From the NCBI RefSeq assembly GCF_033958435.1, contig NC_134160.1, forward strand, positions 11,829,001-11,893,000: a DNA stretch of 64,000 nt, read 5' to 3'. Within the stretch, counting starts at the first letter, position 1. Every line of letters starts with the position of its first letter. The translations under genes and the position numbers were made by a program. Below are positions 1-10,900 of the stretch, one piece after another. The notes beneath the pieces are model-generated. The model had not been told where the DNA came from. It saw only the letters and a list, made by a program, of their open reading frames with translations, and ran no database searches. The DNA comes from Carettochelys insculpta (taxonomy: Eukaryota; Chordata; Testudines; Carettochelyidae).

Positions 1-129
1 CTGAGGCTGTCTTGCAAAAAAAGCCCAGCTGGGATATTGGTTATAAGGCATTGGGGGGTGGGGGTGAAGTCCCTAGCGACTGTTTCAGCTCCCTCCCCTG
101 CTGCAGGAGGAAAGCCCTAACCCCAGCCC

Positions 130-1000
130 TTCTTCCTGCAAGAGCCTCCAAGGGTCCGGCCAGGCCGGGCCGCCGGTTGCACTGTAAAACCAAACAATTC
201 AAAGTTACTGGTTTTGTCTTCCGGGGAGCCGGGCTTGCAGCGCCAGAGAGCTGCGGGCAGAGCTTTGACCGCCGGCCGGTTAGTTCAGGGGCGGGAGACT
301 TCCACCTCCGAGGGGTGCAACTCGCCCCGCTCCCAGCCCAGCCTGGTGCATCCGAAAGGGAACAAACCGAACAATAGCGACGATCGCCCCTTAAATCTCT
401 GCTCCTTCTCCGTACAGCCCCCGGGCGGGAGGGCCCAGCAGCATCAAGCTTGGGGGAGCCGGGCCCTGGATCCGACCGAGCCCCCACCACTGGCTGGCAT
501 GGAGCTGCTCGCCACTGCAAGGCTGGAGCGGCTCGCCCCCCTGCCGGCGGGGCCGGGCCGGGATGGGCGCGGATGGGCGCGGGGCGCTGGCTGCGGAGCG
601 GGCCCGGCTCTGGCTCTTTCTCCCGCGGCTCCGGCGCTGGCTCGCTTTTTTTTTTTTTTTTTTTTTAAGCGCCAAACTACGTGCCGCGAAATTCGGATCT
701 CCCGCGGAAAAAGCCGCGCGCTGATTGGCCGCTGCAACACGGGCCGGGCCCCGCCCACCGAATTGGATACATTCGGCGAGGAAAGAGCGCGGGGCTGGAG
801 GGGCGGAGGGGTCTGCTCTTAAAGGGGCAGCGCCGCGAACCCTCCACCTCTTGCCGCACTCAGCTCTGCTTCAGCCGCTCCCCCGCCCACCGCGCCGAAT
901 GGGCGCGGCAGCCGCGGGAAGGGGCGTGTCCGTACACACCGCGAGCTTCTGCAGCCGGAACTGGCTGTCAGACTTGTGGCTAAGGGAACACAGGGCGGGG
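130..1000. promoter_or_regulatory. CpG island promoter at the window edge
   Basis: The stretch is very GC-rich with dense CpG, unlike the DNA to its right. It contains GC boxes, an inverted CCAAT motif (gattgg, about 722-727), a run of about 22 T at 645-666, and no convincing open reading frame. This is what a housekeeping-type CpG-island promoter with a non-coding first exon looks like. In human 1p36.11 the gene 3' of CATSPER4, in the same orientation, is CEP85. Here that would be transcribed leftward, out of the window. The CEP85 assignment is inference from gene order only. Confidence 0.6.
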
Positions 1001-1665
1001 GGAGTGTAAAGCCTGTTCCGCCCGTGCACCGCGCTGGGATCCGCTGTTGTTGCAAACAAAGCCCTGCGAGTGCAGTGGGTGTGCAATGGGCTGGGCTGTG
1101 GCAGCATAGCAAGTCGGGCCCTGGTCCCGCAGGGTGCTGCAGCAGTTTGCCCAGTGGGGGTGTTGAGAACCATTGGAACCAACTGTAAGCCCAGTATATA
1201 ATGGAAGGTGCTTCATATATACTAGTTCCAATACCTAGCAAATGTGTCCTCTTGGCGCAGGAATGGCCTTACATGTACAGCACCTAGTGCGCCTGTACCC
1301 AGATCTCGACTTTGGTCTCAGAAAAATATTGCAATAGCAATGGACAGAGGTCACTGTAGTGATAGGCACCTTACGCAGCTGTCCCGGGCAGCTGATTTCC
1401 AGGCAGTGGCCTGGGGTAACAAGAGCAAACGTTGAGTGGCCAGTGTAACCCCCTGCTAAAGATCACAATGCCACTTGCTCAGATTTGGCCCTGTTGCCCC
1501 TTTGTTGGGACAGAGGGACAGCCCAACTAAATCTGAGTGAGTCTGGGGTGGGGGAGCACAGCCCACTAAGGAGTTGCCTGGAGCAGTAGCATCTTGCGTA
1601 GACTCTGCGTCTAGAGATAATTATTCACATGCCATGGTGCAGTCCTATGTCTCCCTAACATAAAA
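1001..1665. other. Intergenic stretch, nothing recognised
   Basis: This is ordinary non-coding sequence next to the CpG island. I saw no exon-like reading frame, RNA gene or recognisable transposon. Confidence 0.5.
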
Positions 1666-1667
1666 CA

Positions 1668-1776
1668 TCGGAGGGGTAGCCATGTTAGTCTGGATCTGTA
1701 ACAGCAACGAAGGGTCCTGTGGCACCTTATAGACTAACAGAAAAGTTTTGAGCATGAGCTTTCGTGAGCACAGACA
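1668..1776 (-). mobile_element. Penelope-like element 3'-end fragment
   Basis: About 105 bp match, with few changes, the left end of the large Penelope dimer at 9582-9690 (gtagtcc-type end, agactaacagaaaag, gagctttcgtgagcacag). It is a solo 3' fragment read on the minus strand. The copy stops before the CUGAUGA half of the hammerhead-like motif, so that motif is incomplete here. Confidence 0.75.
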
Positions 1777-4363
1777 TAAAACAGAAGCCCTGGAGGGCAG
1801 CTTAACAAAGTCTGATGTGGTAAGGAAAACAATTGGGTTTTGACCCAAACACCTATTCACTCTTACCTGTGAAGAGTAGTTTACGCTGCACAACTCTACC
1901 CCTTGCAGTCATTTATGTGGGGAGGGGTTGTGGTTTAGTTTAAAGGAGTGTTACTCAGTCTTTTCCATACTGGACCATAAGTGCTAGAACTAGGGGTACT
2001 TAAGGGGCTGCTGCAGCCCTAGCTTGAAGTAGTTTCCAGTAATGTACAGCATTTACCATTTGGTTCAATGGCTCTCAACAGCGCCATTATACAAACTATT
2101 CCAACCCCCTTTTCTGCACCAGGTCCCATCCATGCATGCACAGTCTTTTCCCATTTCGCCTCTTTGTTCTGTATTTGTACAGCTCCCAGTACAATGGAGT
2201 GCTCATGCAATATAAACAGGGATAGCTTTTGCATTAAGCAATGTATGCAGAGTGCAATGATCTCCAACTGCTGTCCTCTGGTCCTGACCTCTGGGTTGAG
2301 AAGCCCTGTCCTAGGTACTAGGTCTCCAAGGCTGTCCAGGTAATGCATGACTCCGTGCAGCTACAAGACATACGGATGTTTTAATTTCTACTGGAAACAA
2401 CATAGGAATAAAATGTTGTATCCCTGTTTCCCCCTCTCCCCCAACCCCCTCCCCAACCTCTGGCAAAAAAGGACTGGGAAATGACTTGTCCAAGGTTAGC
2501 AACAGGTGGAATAGATCCCAAGTCTAAGCCTGTTTTCTAATCACTAGAAACACTAATTCTCCAACACCTGCATGTTGGGGCCAGCTTTCACCTAGGCAGG
2601 TGGATGCCTTAGAACACTGAGTGTACCTCCCCACTGCCCTCTACTGGCTGGAATGCAAAAATTTGCTCCTTTGAAATCATTCACCTTGCACTAACTGGGT
2701 CAGAAGACAAACATTTCAAACCCAGGTGACTAAATCTGGCCTCCTAAACCCCAACCAGAAGTCTGATTTGTCGAGGTCCCAGCCCGTGAGAAGTCAGGAG
2801 AGCCCCATCCAAGCTATTGTTTAGGTGCCTATTATGAGATACCTTGATTTGACCAAGTTGTCCATAACTAGCATAGCGAATGGAGAATCTGGTAGTTCAA
2901 AGGAAAAAGGCTTGCGTCCCCTCCAGGAATCAGGCCAACATATGGGACATTCTCTCTCCATCTGTGATCTAGCCAAATACCATCACTCTTCTTCCCAGTC
3001 AAGCAGTAGGGAATGGATCCCTTTTCAACAGGCAGATTTCAAGTGGCATAGTTGGGCCAAGTTTCAGGCTATGGTCTCTTTCGCTCCTGTCTAGGCTGTA
3101 AGCAGAGCTTGTCTCTTTGGCTTGGACTGCACTAGAAAATCAGGGTGGCAAAACTACTTCACTCAGGAGTGTGACAAACTGAACTCTGCTGGATCAATGG
3201 AAAAATTCATCTGTGAACCTAGCTAAGAGCTCTCAGGGATGGTGTGATTACCTACACCCGGAGCCGTGCTTGGGGTATGGAGAATTAGGGTAACCACCCC
3301 AAGCCCCACACCCTGGGCCACAGACAGGCCCCCCTCCACCACCTGAATGCCCCCTCTGCCAGTGGCTTCCCCTCCCTCATAGTGCCTACTGCCTGCCTTG
3401 GATCAGCTGCACCATGGTGGCAGGGGCCCCTTGGGTGGGAGGAGGGAGGGTGCAATGCACTGTGGGAGAAAGGGTGAAACTGAATGGGGCAAGAACAAGA
3501 ACAGGCAGGGTGGGGGCAGGACCTGGAGGAAAGGAGTGGTGTGGGGGCAGGGCCTGGGCAGAGCCAAGGGGAAGCAACGCGCACTCCACAGAAGAAACAC
3601 AGCACCTTGTCTTGAGCCCTGCCCCTCTCAGGGATGACCCTGCCCACACCAATGAGAGGACCCCTCCCGTCCCTGGGCCGCTGCAGCATTTTCAAGTGTA
3701 CACTTACCCTTTGGGTGGATACGGCACCGAGTGCAGTGAGGCCTGTAGCAGGGCACAGTCCCCAGAGCACTCCCTCCTCTGACCCCTAACTCTCCTTCCA
3801 ACAATTTTTGCACTGCCCAGAGCACTTCCCCTTCTGAGGGGGCTGAGACTCTGGTTAAGAGCCTTGCTCCTGTGCCCCACGTGGTTAACCAAAAGTTTGG
3901 GGCATTCCAGGGTCATCGCAGCAAGATGAAAAATTGTCTATTCTTGGTGTGGTCTTGTCAGTTTCCAACAAACTCTGCCCAAAGCCTTGTTTCCCAAGCC
4001 CAACAGCAGCTGGTAGTGTCCTTAGTTAAACATCTCCAGCTCTGCTGTGCCAGTAAGTTCTGTACCCAAGACGCTCCATGCCATCTCTTCTCAGTGTTAC
4101 GCTTCCATCTCCTGCTTCTGGCTTTCCCTGGCAATTCATGCTACCCCCTAGCCCCTGCCTTTGCAGTCAGAAAAACCCTTCAGCCCGCATGGCTTAGCTC
4201 TGACCTGCCAGGAAGTGAAGTGGCATCTGGGCACAGTGGAAGCTGCTCTCTCCTTTCTGCTGCTGGGTGGTCATCATGGCATTCAAATGTTACATTGAGG
4301 TTGGCTGAGTTGCCTGTGTTTCCTTTGAGCAATCTGCTGGTAAGCTGGTGGTAATAGAAGATC
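1777..4363. other. Intergenic DNA with degenerate repeats
   Basis: No gene is visible. About 3130-3250 resembles copies near 16.2, 45.8 and 51.4-51.8 kb (shared words cactcaggagtgtgac, gtgattaa), so it is probably an old MITE family. About 3255-3420 begins with a terminal-repeat-like block (gccgtgcttgggg) and is GC-rich. The rest looks unique. Confidence 0.4.
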
Positions 4364-4407
4364 ACAGACTCCTAGGGCTGGACGGGAACTCAGGTGGTCA
4401 TCCCCCA
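4364..4407 (-). mobile_element. CR1 LINE 3'-end fragment
   Basis: The stretch matches the reverse complement of the CR1 3' end seen elsewhere in the window (cctagggctggacgggaactcaggtggtcat). It stops exactly where the RPL14 retrocopy begins. Confidence 0.7.
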
Positions 4408-4785
4408 GGATGTTATTGACCAGAGCAAGGCATCAATTGATGGCCCATGCAGTGGTGTCAGAATGCCCTTCATGTGCATGCAGCTAATTGGTTTTGTACT
4501 CAGATTCCCACCCAGTGCTCATCAGAAGCATGTGCGACTTGCCTGGGAGAAAGAAAATATTAATGAAAACTGGACAGCTACAAAGTGGGCAAAGAAGATT
4601 GAAACCAGAGAAAAGAACGCCAGGATGACAGACTTTGATCGCTGCCAGGTCGTGAAGGCAAAGAAAATGAGGAGCAGGAGCATCAGGCGTGAAGAAAAGA
4701 AGGGCTGGAAGCAAACCTCCCAACAAGCATAATCTGTCAGTATGCAAATAAAGTTCCAGTTTAATGTACAGTTTTAAAAAAACAT
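4408..4785 (+). pseudogene. RPL14: RPL14 processed pseudogene, 5'-truncated
   Basis: An intronless reading frame matches the middle of ribosomal protein L14 of the large subunit: DVIDQ...[49 protein letters not shown]. The copy lacks roughly the first 30 residues, including the usual N-terminal start, and it ends at a stop near 4732 without the Ala/Lys-rich tail of mammalian L14. A poly(A) signal (aataaag, near 4748) and a short A-tract (about 4776-4782) follow. Missing introns, 5' truncation and the tail mark a LINE-mediated retrocopy. The frame is still open, so it is fairly young or has been lucky. Expression is not expected. Confidence 0.9.
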
Positions 4786-5578
4786 GTGACCTATTGCCTT
4801 AGACATCAATCCCTTACCCCTGTCCTGCTGTTTTTAGTACACAACAAGATTTGATGCCTCATTCTGTGGAGCCTGCAAGACAGGCTATTCCCATTGGCTT
4901 CAGAAAGATCCATGATTGTCTTTGAGGCAGAGACCTTTCACCCCCCCTTGGCATAACACGAGTAAAAATGCTAATACCCACAATGACAAATGTCTATCTG
5001 CCCTGACATTAAGAGGTGATCATGTTCTCTCATCCTGCACTAACCCCTCCCACACTGGCAGGTCATCACCAAGCAAGCAGAGAATGTTATCAGGTGGCTG
5101 GAAAGTGTCCATACTTGGGATCTTTCACCCCGATCGCTTATTCTCCACACTGCAGTGCTATAGGACATATGAGGAGAAGATTTCGGCCCCACGCAATAGA
5201 TCCCGAAAGGCAGGTGGCCCGAGTGCTTTGTTAAACCTTCACGTGCACTGCTGGTCATTGTGGATTTCAGGGTATTTCAAGTGTAACGTTAGCACCCACT
5301 TTCTCACCGGTACCTGTGCAAGGAGGGGTAGCAAATTCTCCATCTGTTGTTGGCCACGTCCCACACAAGCCTGCAAGGTGCTCAGCACTCAGCTGCTCAG
5401 AGTGACAAACATGTCCCACTCACCTTGAACAACTCTGAGTTTCACTTAAGTGCCTGACTGCTGTGCAGTCTTGGGGTGTGGCTGCGGCTCATTTAGAGAT
5501 ACAGGAACTGGCTTTCCTCCGGCTACCCTGAGCGCCCATAGCTGTGACACTGTGGCTGAAACCCTCTCAAAGCCCCGG
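4786..5578. other. Intergenic stretch, nothing recognised
   Basis: I could see no coding exon, RNA gene or clear transposon. Confidence 0.4.
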
Positions 5579-6010
5579 ATCGGGGTGGCCAACCCACAGC
5601 TCTCGAGCCACGTGCAGCTCTTTGAGCCATTAAATGCAGCTCCTCCTCAGAGCTGTGCATCTGGAGTGCCACCTGCCAGTCTGCACACACACCCCACCGC
5701 TTGGTAGAAAAAGTGAATGAAGGCAGCAGTGGTGGCAGCGGTGGCTCTGGTGGGTACCAGCACCGTGTTAGAACAGGGGTGGAGGGGCTAGGGGTGCGTG
5801 GCTCTGGGGAGGGGGACTGGGTTAGAGTGGGGGGCTGGGAGTGCCTGGCTCTGGGCGGGGGTGGTGGATTGAGCCACATATTATCTATCTATATGGGGCT
5901 CAATCCACCCCCTTGTTCAGTGGTGACAGACAGATACAAATACATACATAATGTGGCTGTTTGCACTCTATCCATGGTTCTTCATCCCTAACTGGTTGGC
6001 CACCACTGCC
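5579..6010. mobile_element. hAT-type DNA transposon remnant
   Basis: The left end (ggggtggccaacccacag) and the right end (aactggttggccaccactg) form imperfect terminal inverted repeats of the CAGGGGTGGCCAACC type found in hAT elements. The left end also shows the usual gagccacgtgcagctcttt block. The interior is non-coding and carries a short purine-rich simple repeat. Confidence 0.65.
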
Positions 6011-7698
6011 CCAGGTGATCATTCACAGAGCTAGCCCACAGTGATGCCTGCAGAGCCCGTACTAGCTAGAGTAAAGCTCGTTTGACTGCATCCCCCGCGG
6101 TGTGATCACGCCTAGACATCCCATGGACTCCAACACTGAACAAGGTGCTACAGTAACAGAACAGCCCCAGAAAAACAGTTCAATGCTCTTTATGGTGAGT
6201 GTCCATACAAGATCTTCACAAGCATCACAGACCATCGACACAAGGCATGGACTTCTTGGTGAGCATTGGTCTCAAATACGCTGTACTCACACCAGCTACT
6301 TTCCCCAGACACGGCTCACTTTAATGCACAGCTAAACCAGTGAGAGAGTGCATCCGATCCAGCAAATGTTGGGGCAGATCCCACTGAGGCAGAGTAATTG
6401 CCTTCTGTGACTGGAGTTTGGAGAACTATGGGTGGGAAATGCAGGAGTGAGATGGAGCACCTCTTGGCTTTGCATGGCTAAATGATCCCATCCAGGAACA
6501 TGTCAGCACCTCGTTAGGTTGTGTCCCTCACTGTCCCCTGCAGCCAAGGCAGAGAACCTGATCTAGAACTTGACAATGGATATTAACAGCAGAAAATTAT
6601 TTCATCAGCCTTTTTCCACTCACTGCACAGGCTGTGCAAACTCGGCCTGGACTTCCCTGTAGCTGCCAATAGAGTCTCCAGGAGACTTCATCCAGGGTGT
6701 GATGGACACACCTTCTGCTCCACCACACATTTCCCAGGATTAGACATAGTGCCCACTCCTGACACTGCCCAAGAAGCTTTATGCCCAGTGCAGCAAGGCT
6801 TCATCCTGTATTCCTGCTCTTCCTACCGGGAGGACTCTGTTCTCACGTGTGCAAAAGTTCCCAAAGGTGAATTCTCCCAAGGCCTACAGAGATACATGCC
6901 CAGGCACTCTGGGAAAAAGGATGTGAACCGATGCTCCGTTCACCAGGTATCTTCAGAGCTGTGCACAGGTGTGGGCTCTGCAGCAACTCTTCTCTCCCTG
7001 ATGTTCTTTGCTTTTTGTTTTGGTGGCACCAAACCATGAACACTCTGGGCATGCTGTCCAAACCACATCTGCACCATCCAAATGGACCCAGCAAACACGA
7101 CAAACCTGGCATTAATCCAAGCCATACCACGTCCTGCTGCTACTCCTGGTCTGGCTTTGTCTGCTGAGCAGCTGGGAGCTCATGGTAAGTGCTCCTTGGA
7201 GCTCTAACTCTTGTTCACACTTGCCCCTTGGCATCACAAAGACAGAAGCATCTCCTCAGCAAAGCACATAAATCCCTCCAGTGCGAAGGAGCATTTACAC
7301 CACAACCCCACTACCAGCTCCATGGTTGCACACTCCAGGGCAGATTTCCACTCACAGCTCTGTGGGCCCACTCCAGCATGGCTAAGGAGGGACCGACTGG
7401 CTAAGAAATGACTGGCGTCGGGCTTTCAAGAAGGCCGTCTTCACTGCCCCCTTGGGGTACCCCAATGACATGGTATCCTCTGGGTGAATTATGTTTGCCT
7501 ATCAAAGAAGAAAAGAAAGAGGCGATAAGCAAGGGTCAGTTCTATGCTGGCACAGAAAAGAGCGCAGACTTTTCACTTGCCGTCCCTGGCCCTCCTCCAG
7601 GAGGTTTGGGATCTCATGTGAGCAGCATGTTTAATGCAAAGGGGCCAAAGTACTTTTAACAGCACATTGAGGGCAAAGGGGCACCCAGGGAGTCAAAT
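6011..7698. other. Region downstream of CATSPER4
   Basis: No exon was confirmed here. If the last intron of CATSPER4 is spliced as in human, the terminal coding exon (a short Lys/Ser-rich tail) should lie in this interval or further left. I could not identify it. Confidence 0.4.
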
Positions 7699-7764
7699 TC
7701 AGCTCGGTGCAAAGAGACAGCACCACTGACATTGTAGCGCTAAGGATCTGGCCCTACACTGTAC

Positions 7765-7927
7765 CTTCTCCAGGGTCATCAGCGTAGACAGGATATCTCC
7801 AGACTTCCCAACAGCTAGTTCGTTACAAAGCAGGCCGTCTGAGATGGTGGTGTTCTGGACATTTCGCAGCACCCTCTCCTCCTCCTGTTCTTTGTTGAAC
7901 TCGATGGACCTCACCTCCTTGACTATT
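7765..7927 (-). CDS. CATSPER4: CATSPER4 exon 9 (C-terminal helix)
   Basis: One hundred and sixty-three bp, acceptor ccccacag. It encodes [20 protein letters not shown] and ends [10 protein letters not shown], matching human IVEEVRAIRFNQEQE and LLSALVSMEK. The donor is AAG|gtacag, which is weaker than the others. Human continues VHDSSSQ after this point. Here an unspliced reading would run on to TGA at 7699. Confidence 0.9.
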
Positions 7928-10900
7928 CTGTGGGGATCAAGTCAGGAAAAAGTTAGCCGTAAGTCCCTGACACCCAGGAGCTTCATCCCCAGTTCTTCTG
8001 CCACAGCCCTGAGAACATCTGCTTCTGCCACCGAACATACCCATCTCCAAGTCTCCGCTGTAGAGCATCCACTTCCAGGTGGTCTTGTCTTCCACTTCCC
8101 ATCCTCAAGGCAGTAGGACCTTAAGACCTTCCTTCCCCAAGAAACTCCACCACCTCATGCCCCAAGTGCTCTTTCTCAGGCCCCAGGAAAGTAAGTTTCA
8201 ACCATTAAAGCAGTACAGACCTGAACTACAGCCCACTGACACTAGGCACCTTTCTGTTGGTCTCTGGATCCAGCTATTTCAATGTTGACCGACTGTCCTC
8301 TTCATGCTATGACACCAAGAACTATCACCTAAGAAGATCTGCTCCTGAGACACCAATCCTACAATCTCCCCTCATCTAGGGATCTAGATACTTCAGGAGA
8401 CAGCAGTGCAGCCTTGCAGGTCTGCAATGGTCCTAGCTTAGGACACCCAGGGATGCCTGTATGACATGTGCTTGGTGGTCTTGGCCCAGGTTTTAGTGGA
8501 GAAGTGTCCAAAATGAACAGCAATGAGAATTACGAGTGCCTCTGTGGGTCGTTTCAGTGCAGGAGCCTAAGACTGGATGGACTGTGGAGGCTGAATTCCC
8601 CGGAGGAGACCCTCAAGGCAAAGCTGAGTCACTATGCTGCCAGGGGGCAGCCTGAGGAAGCTGCTACTGGAGTGCCACTGTATTTTTGCACCAAGGAGAT
8701 GATAGCCCATACGCCAGTGCTGATAGCCTGTTCTTACAGACAGCAAAGCCATGAGCTTCCACCACCCTTGAGTACATCCTCCTCCAATTCTCTAATTGTC
8801 CTAGGACAAGCCTCTGAGCTTTGCCCTTTACCCACCAACCCTCAGCCCTGGGCTTCAATGACTTGCTCTTCCACCAGCACCTTCCTGCTGTGGAACCCAA
8901 GACACAGCACTTTCATAGGGGTAATATTAATCCCTGAAGATCTGTCAATTTAGAGCCATAAACCCAGCCACTCAAAGGGTCATGGATGCAGCTCCCCCTA
9001 CAGCACATGGGTCTCCCACTCTGCAGTCTGGAGGCTGCATCTGCCCCCAGGTTTCTCGGATGAAGTGACATATAACTGAGTTGATCCTGACTCTTCCCAA
9101 ACCTAGCACGTGGAAAGACCTACGCATTGAGCTCATTCCGGATCTCTTTGTATCTTTTCAGGTTCTCGTGAATCCCTTCCAAGACCAGACAGAAATCATC
9201 ACAGGTGGCTTCAGACAGGTTGCCCAGGTTGCTGTAGCTCAGCGGTGTCTGGAGACGGGTTGTGGAGCTATCCTGCATCACTGCATTCAAATGCACCAAG
9301 TTCAGCTCAGGAGCTGTGTTGTCATCCCCAACATCTGGCTGAAGGAAAATAGCAACATAGGAACAGCCAGACTGGGTCAGACCAAAGGTCCACAAAAGCC
9401 AGTATCCTGTCTTCTGCCAGCAGCCAATACTTCCGAGGGAATGAATGGGACAGATAAGGAGAATGCTGGCATCCGGCTCCAGAAATATCCCCCCCAGGAG
9501 GCAACAAGCCAAACATAGGACAGCAGTTTAATGTCAAACTGGTGAAGGGTTTTAAGTCAGTTCAATGACCCAAAATTAGATATCAGAGGGGTAGCCGTGT
9601 TAGTCTGGATCTGTAACAGCAATGAAGGGTCCTGTGGCACCTTACAGACTAACAGAAAAGTTTTGAGCATGAGCTTTCGTGAGCACAGACTCACTTCATC
9701 AGATGCTGGTCTTGGAAATCTGCAGGGCCAGGTATAAATAAGCCAGAGCTAGGGTGGGGATAACAAGGTTAGCTCAGGCAGCAAGGGTGAGGCTTACCAC
9801 CAGCAGTTGATCTGGAGGTGTGAACACCAAGGGAGGGGAAGCTGCTTCTGTATTCAGCCAGCCATTTGCAGTCTTTGTTTAAGCCTGAGCCGAGGGCATC
9901 GAATTTGCAGATGAATTGGTAGCTCAGAAATTTCTCTTTGGAGTCTGGTCCTGAAATTTCTTTGCTGTAGGATAGCTACTTTTAAGTCTGCTACTGTGTG
10001 GCCAGGGAGATTGAAGTGCTCTCCTACGGGTTTTTGTATACTGCCATTTCTAATATCTGATTTGTGTGCGTTTATTCTTTTACGTAGGGACTGTCCAGTT
10101 TGTCCGATGTATATAGCAGAGGGGCATTGCTGGCACATGATGGCATAAATTATATTGGTAGATGTACAGCTGGATGAACCCATGATGGTGTGGCTGATCT
10201 GGTTAGGTCCTGTAATGGTGTTGCTGGTGTAGATATGTGGGCAGAGCTGGGAACGAGGTTTGTTGCATGGATGGGTCCCTGAGTTAGAGTGACTGTGGTG
10301 CGGTGTATAGTTGCTGGTTAGGATTTGCTTCAGGTTGGCAGGTTGTCTGTGGGCAAGGACTGGTCTGCCTCCCAAGGCCTGTGAAAGTGGGGGATCATTG
10401 TCCAGGATGGGTTGTAAATCCCTGATGATGCGCTGTAGAGGTTTTAGCTGAGGACTGCAGGTGATGGCTGGTGGTGTTCTGTTGGTTTCTCTCTTGGGCT
10501 TGTCCTGTAGTAAGAGGCTTCGTGGCACACGTCTGGCTCTGTTGATCTGTTTTTTCACTTCCTCAGGTGGGTATTGCAGTTTCAAGAATGCTTGGTAGAG
10601 ATCCTGTAGGTGTTTGTCTCTGTCGGAGGGGTTGGAGCAAATGCGGCTATATCTTAGTGCTTGGCTGTAGACAATGGCTCTCCCACACAACTATTTCAGA
10701 TTTGGCGACAATATATACCTTCAAATCAGCGGCACAGCTATGGGTACCTGCATGGCCCCTCAATATGCCAATATTTTCATGGCTGATCTGGAACAGAGCT
10801 TCCTTAGCTCTCATTCACTAACACCCCGTCTCTACTTACGCTACATTGATGACATCTTCATCATCTGGACCCATGGGAAGGAGACTCTGGAGGAATTCCA

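Noticed and set aside
214..822. Open frames of 100-200 codons across the CpG island
   Set aside because: GC-rich DNA has few stops. The frames are low-complexity Pro/Arg/Ala and interrupted by the poly-T run.
9582..9690. tRNA-derived SINE at the Penelope left end
   Set aside because: The same sequence is present as the 3' tail of both Penelope arms, so it is part of the Penelope element and not an independent SINE insertion.
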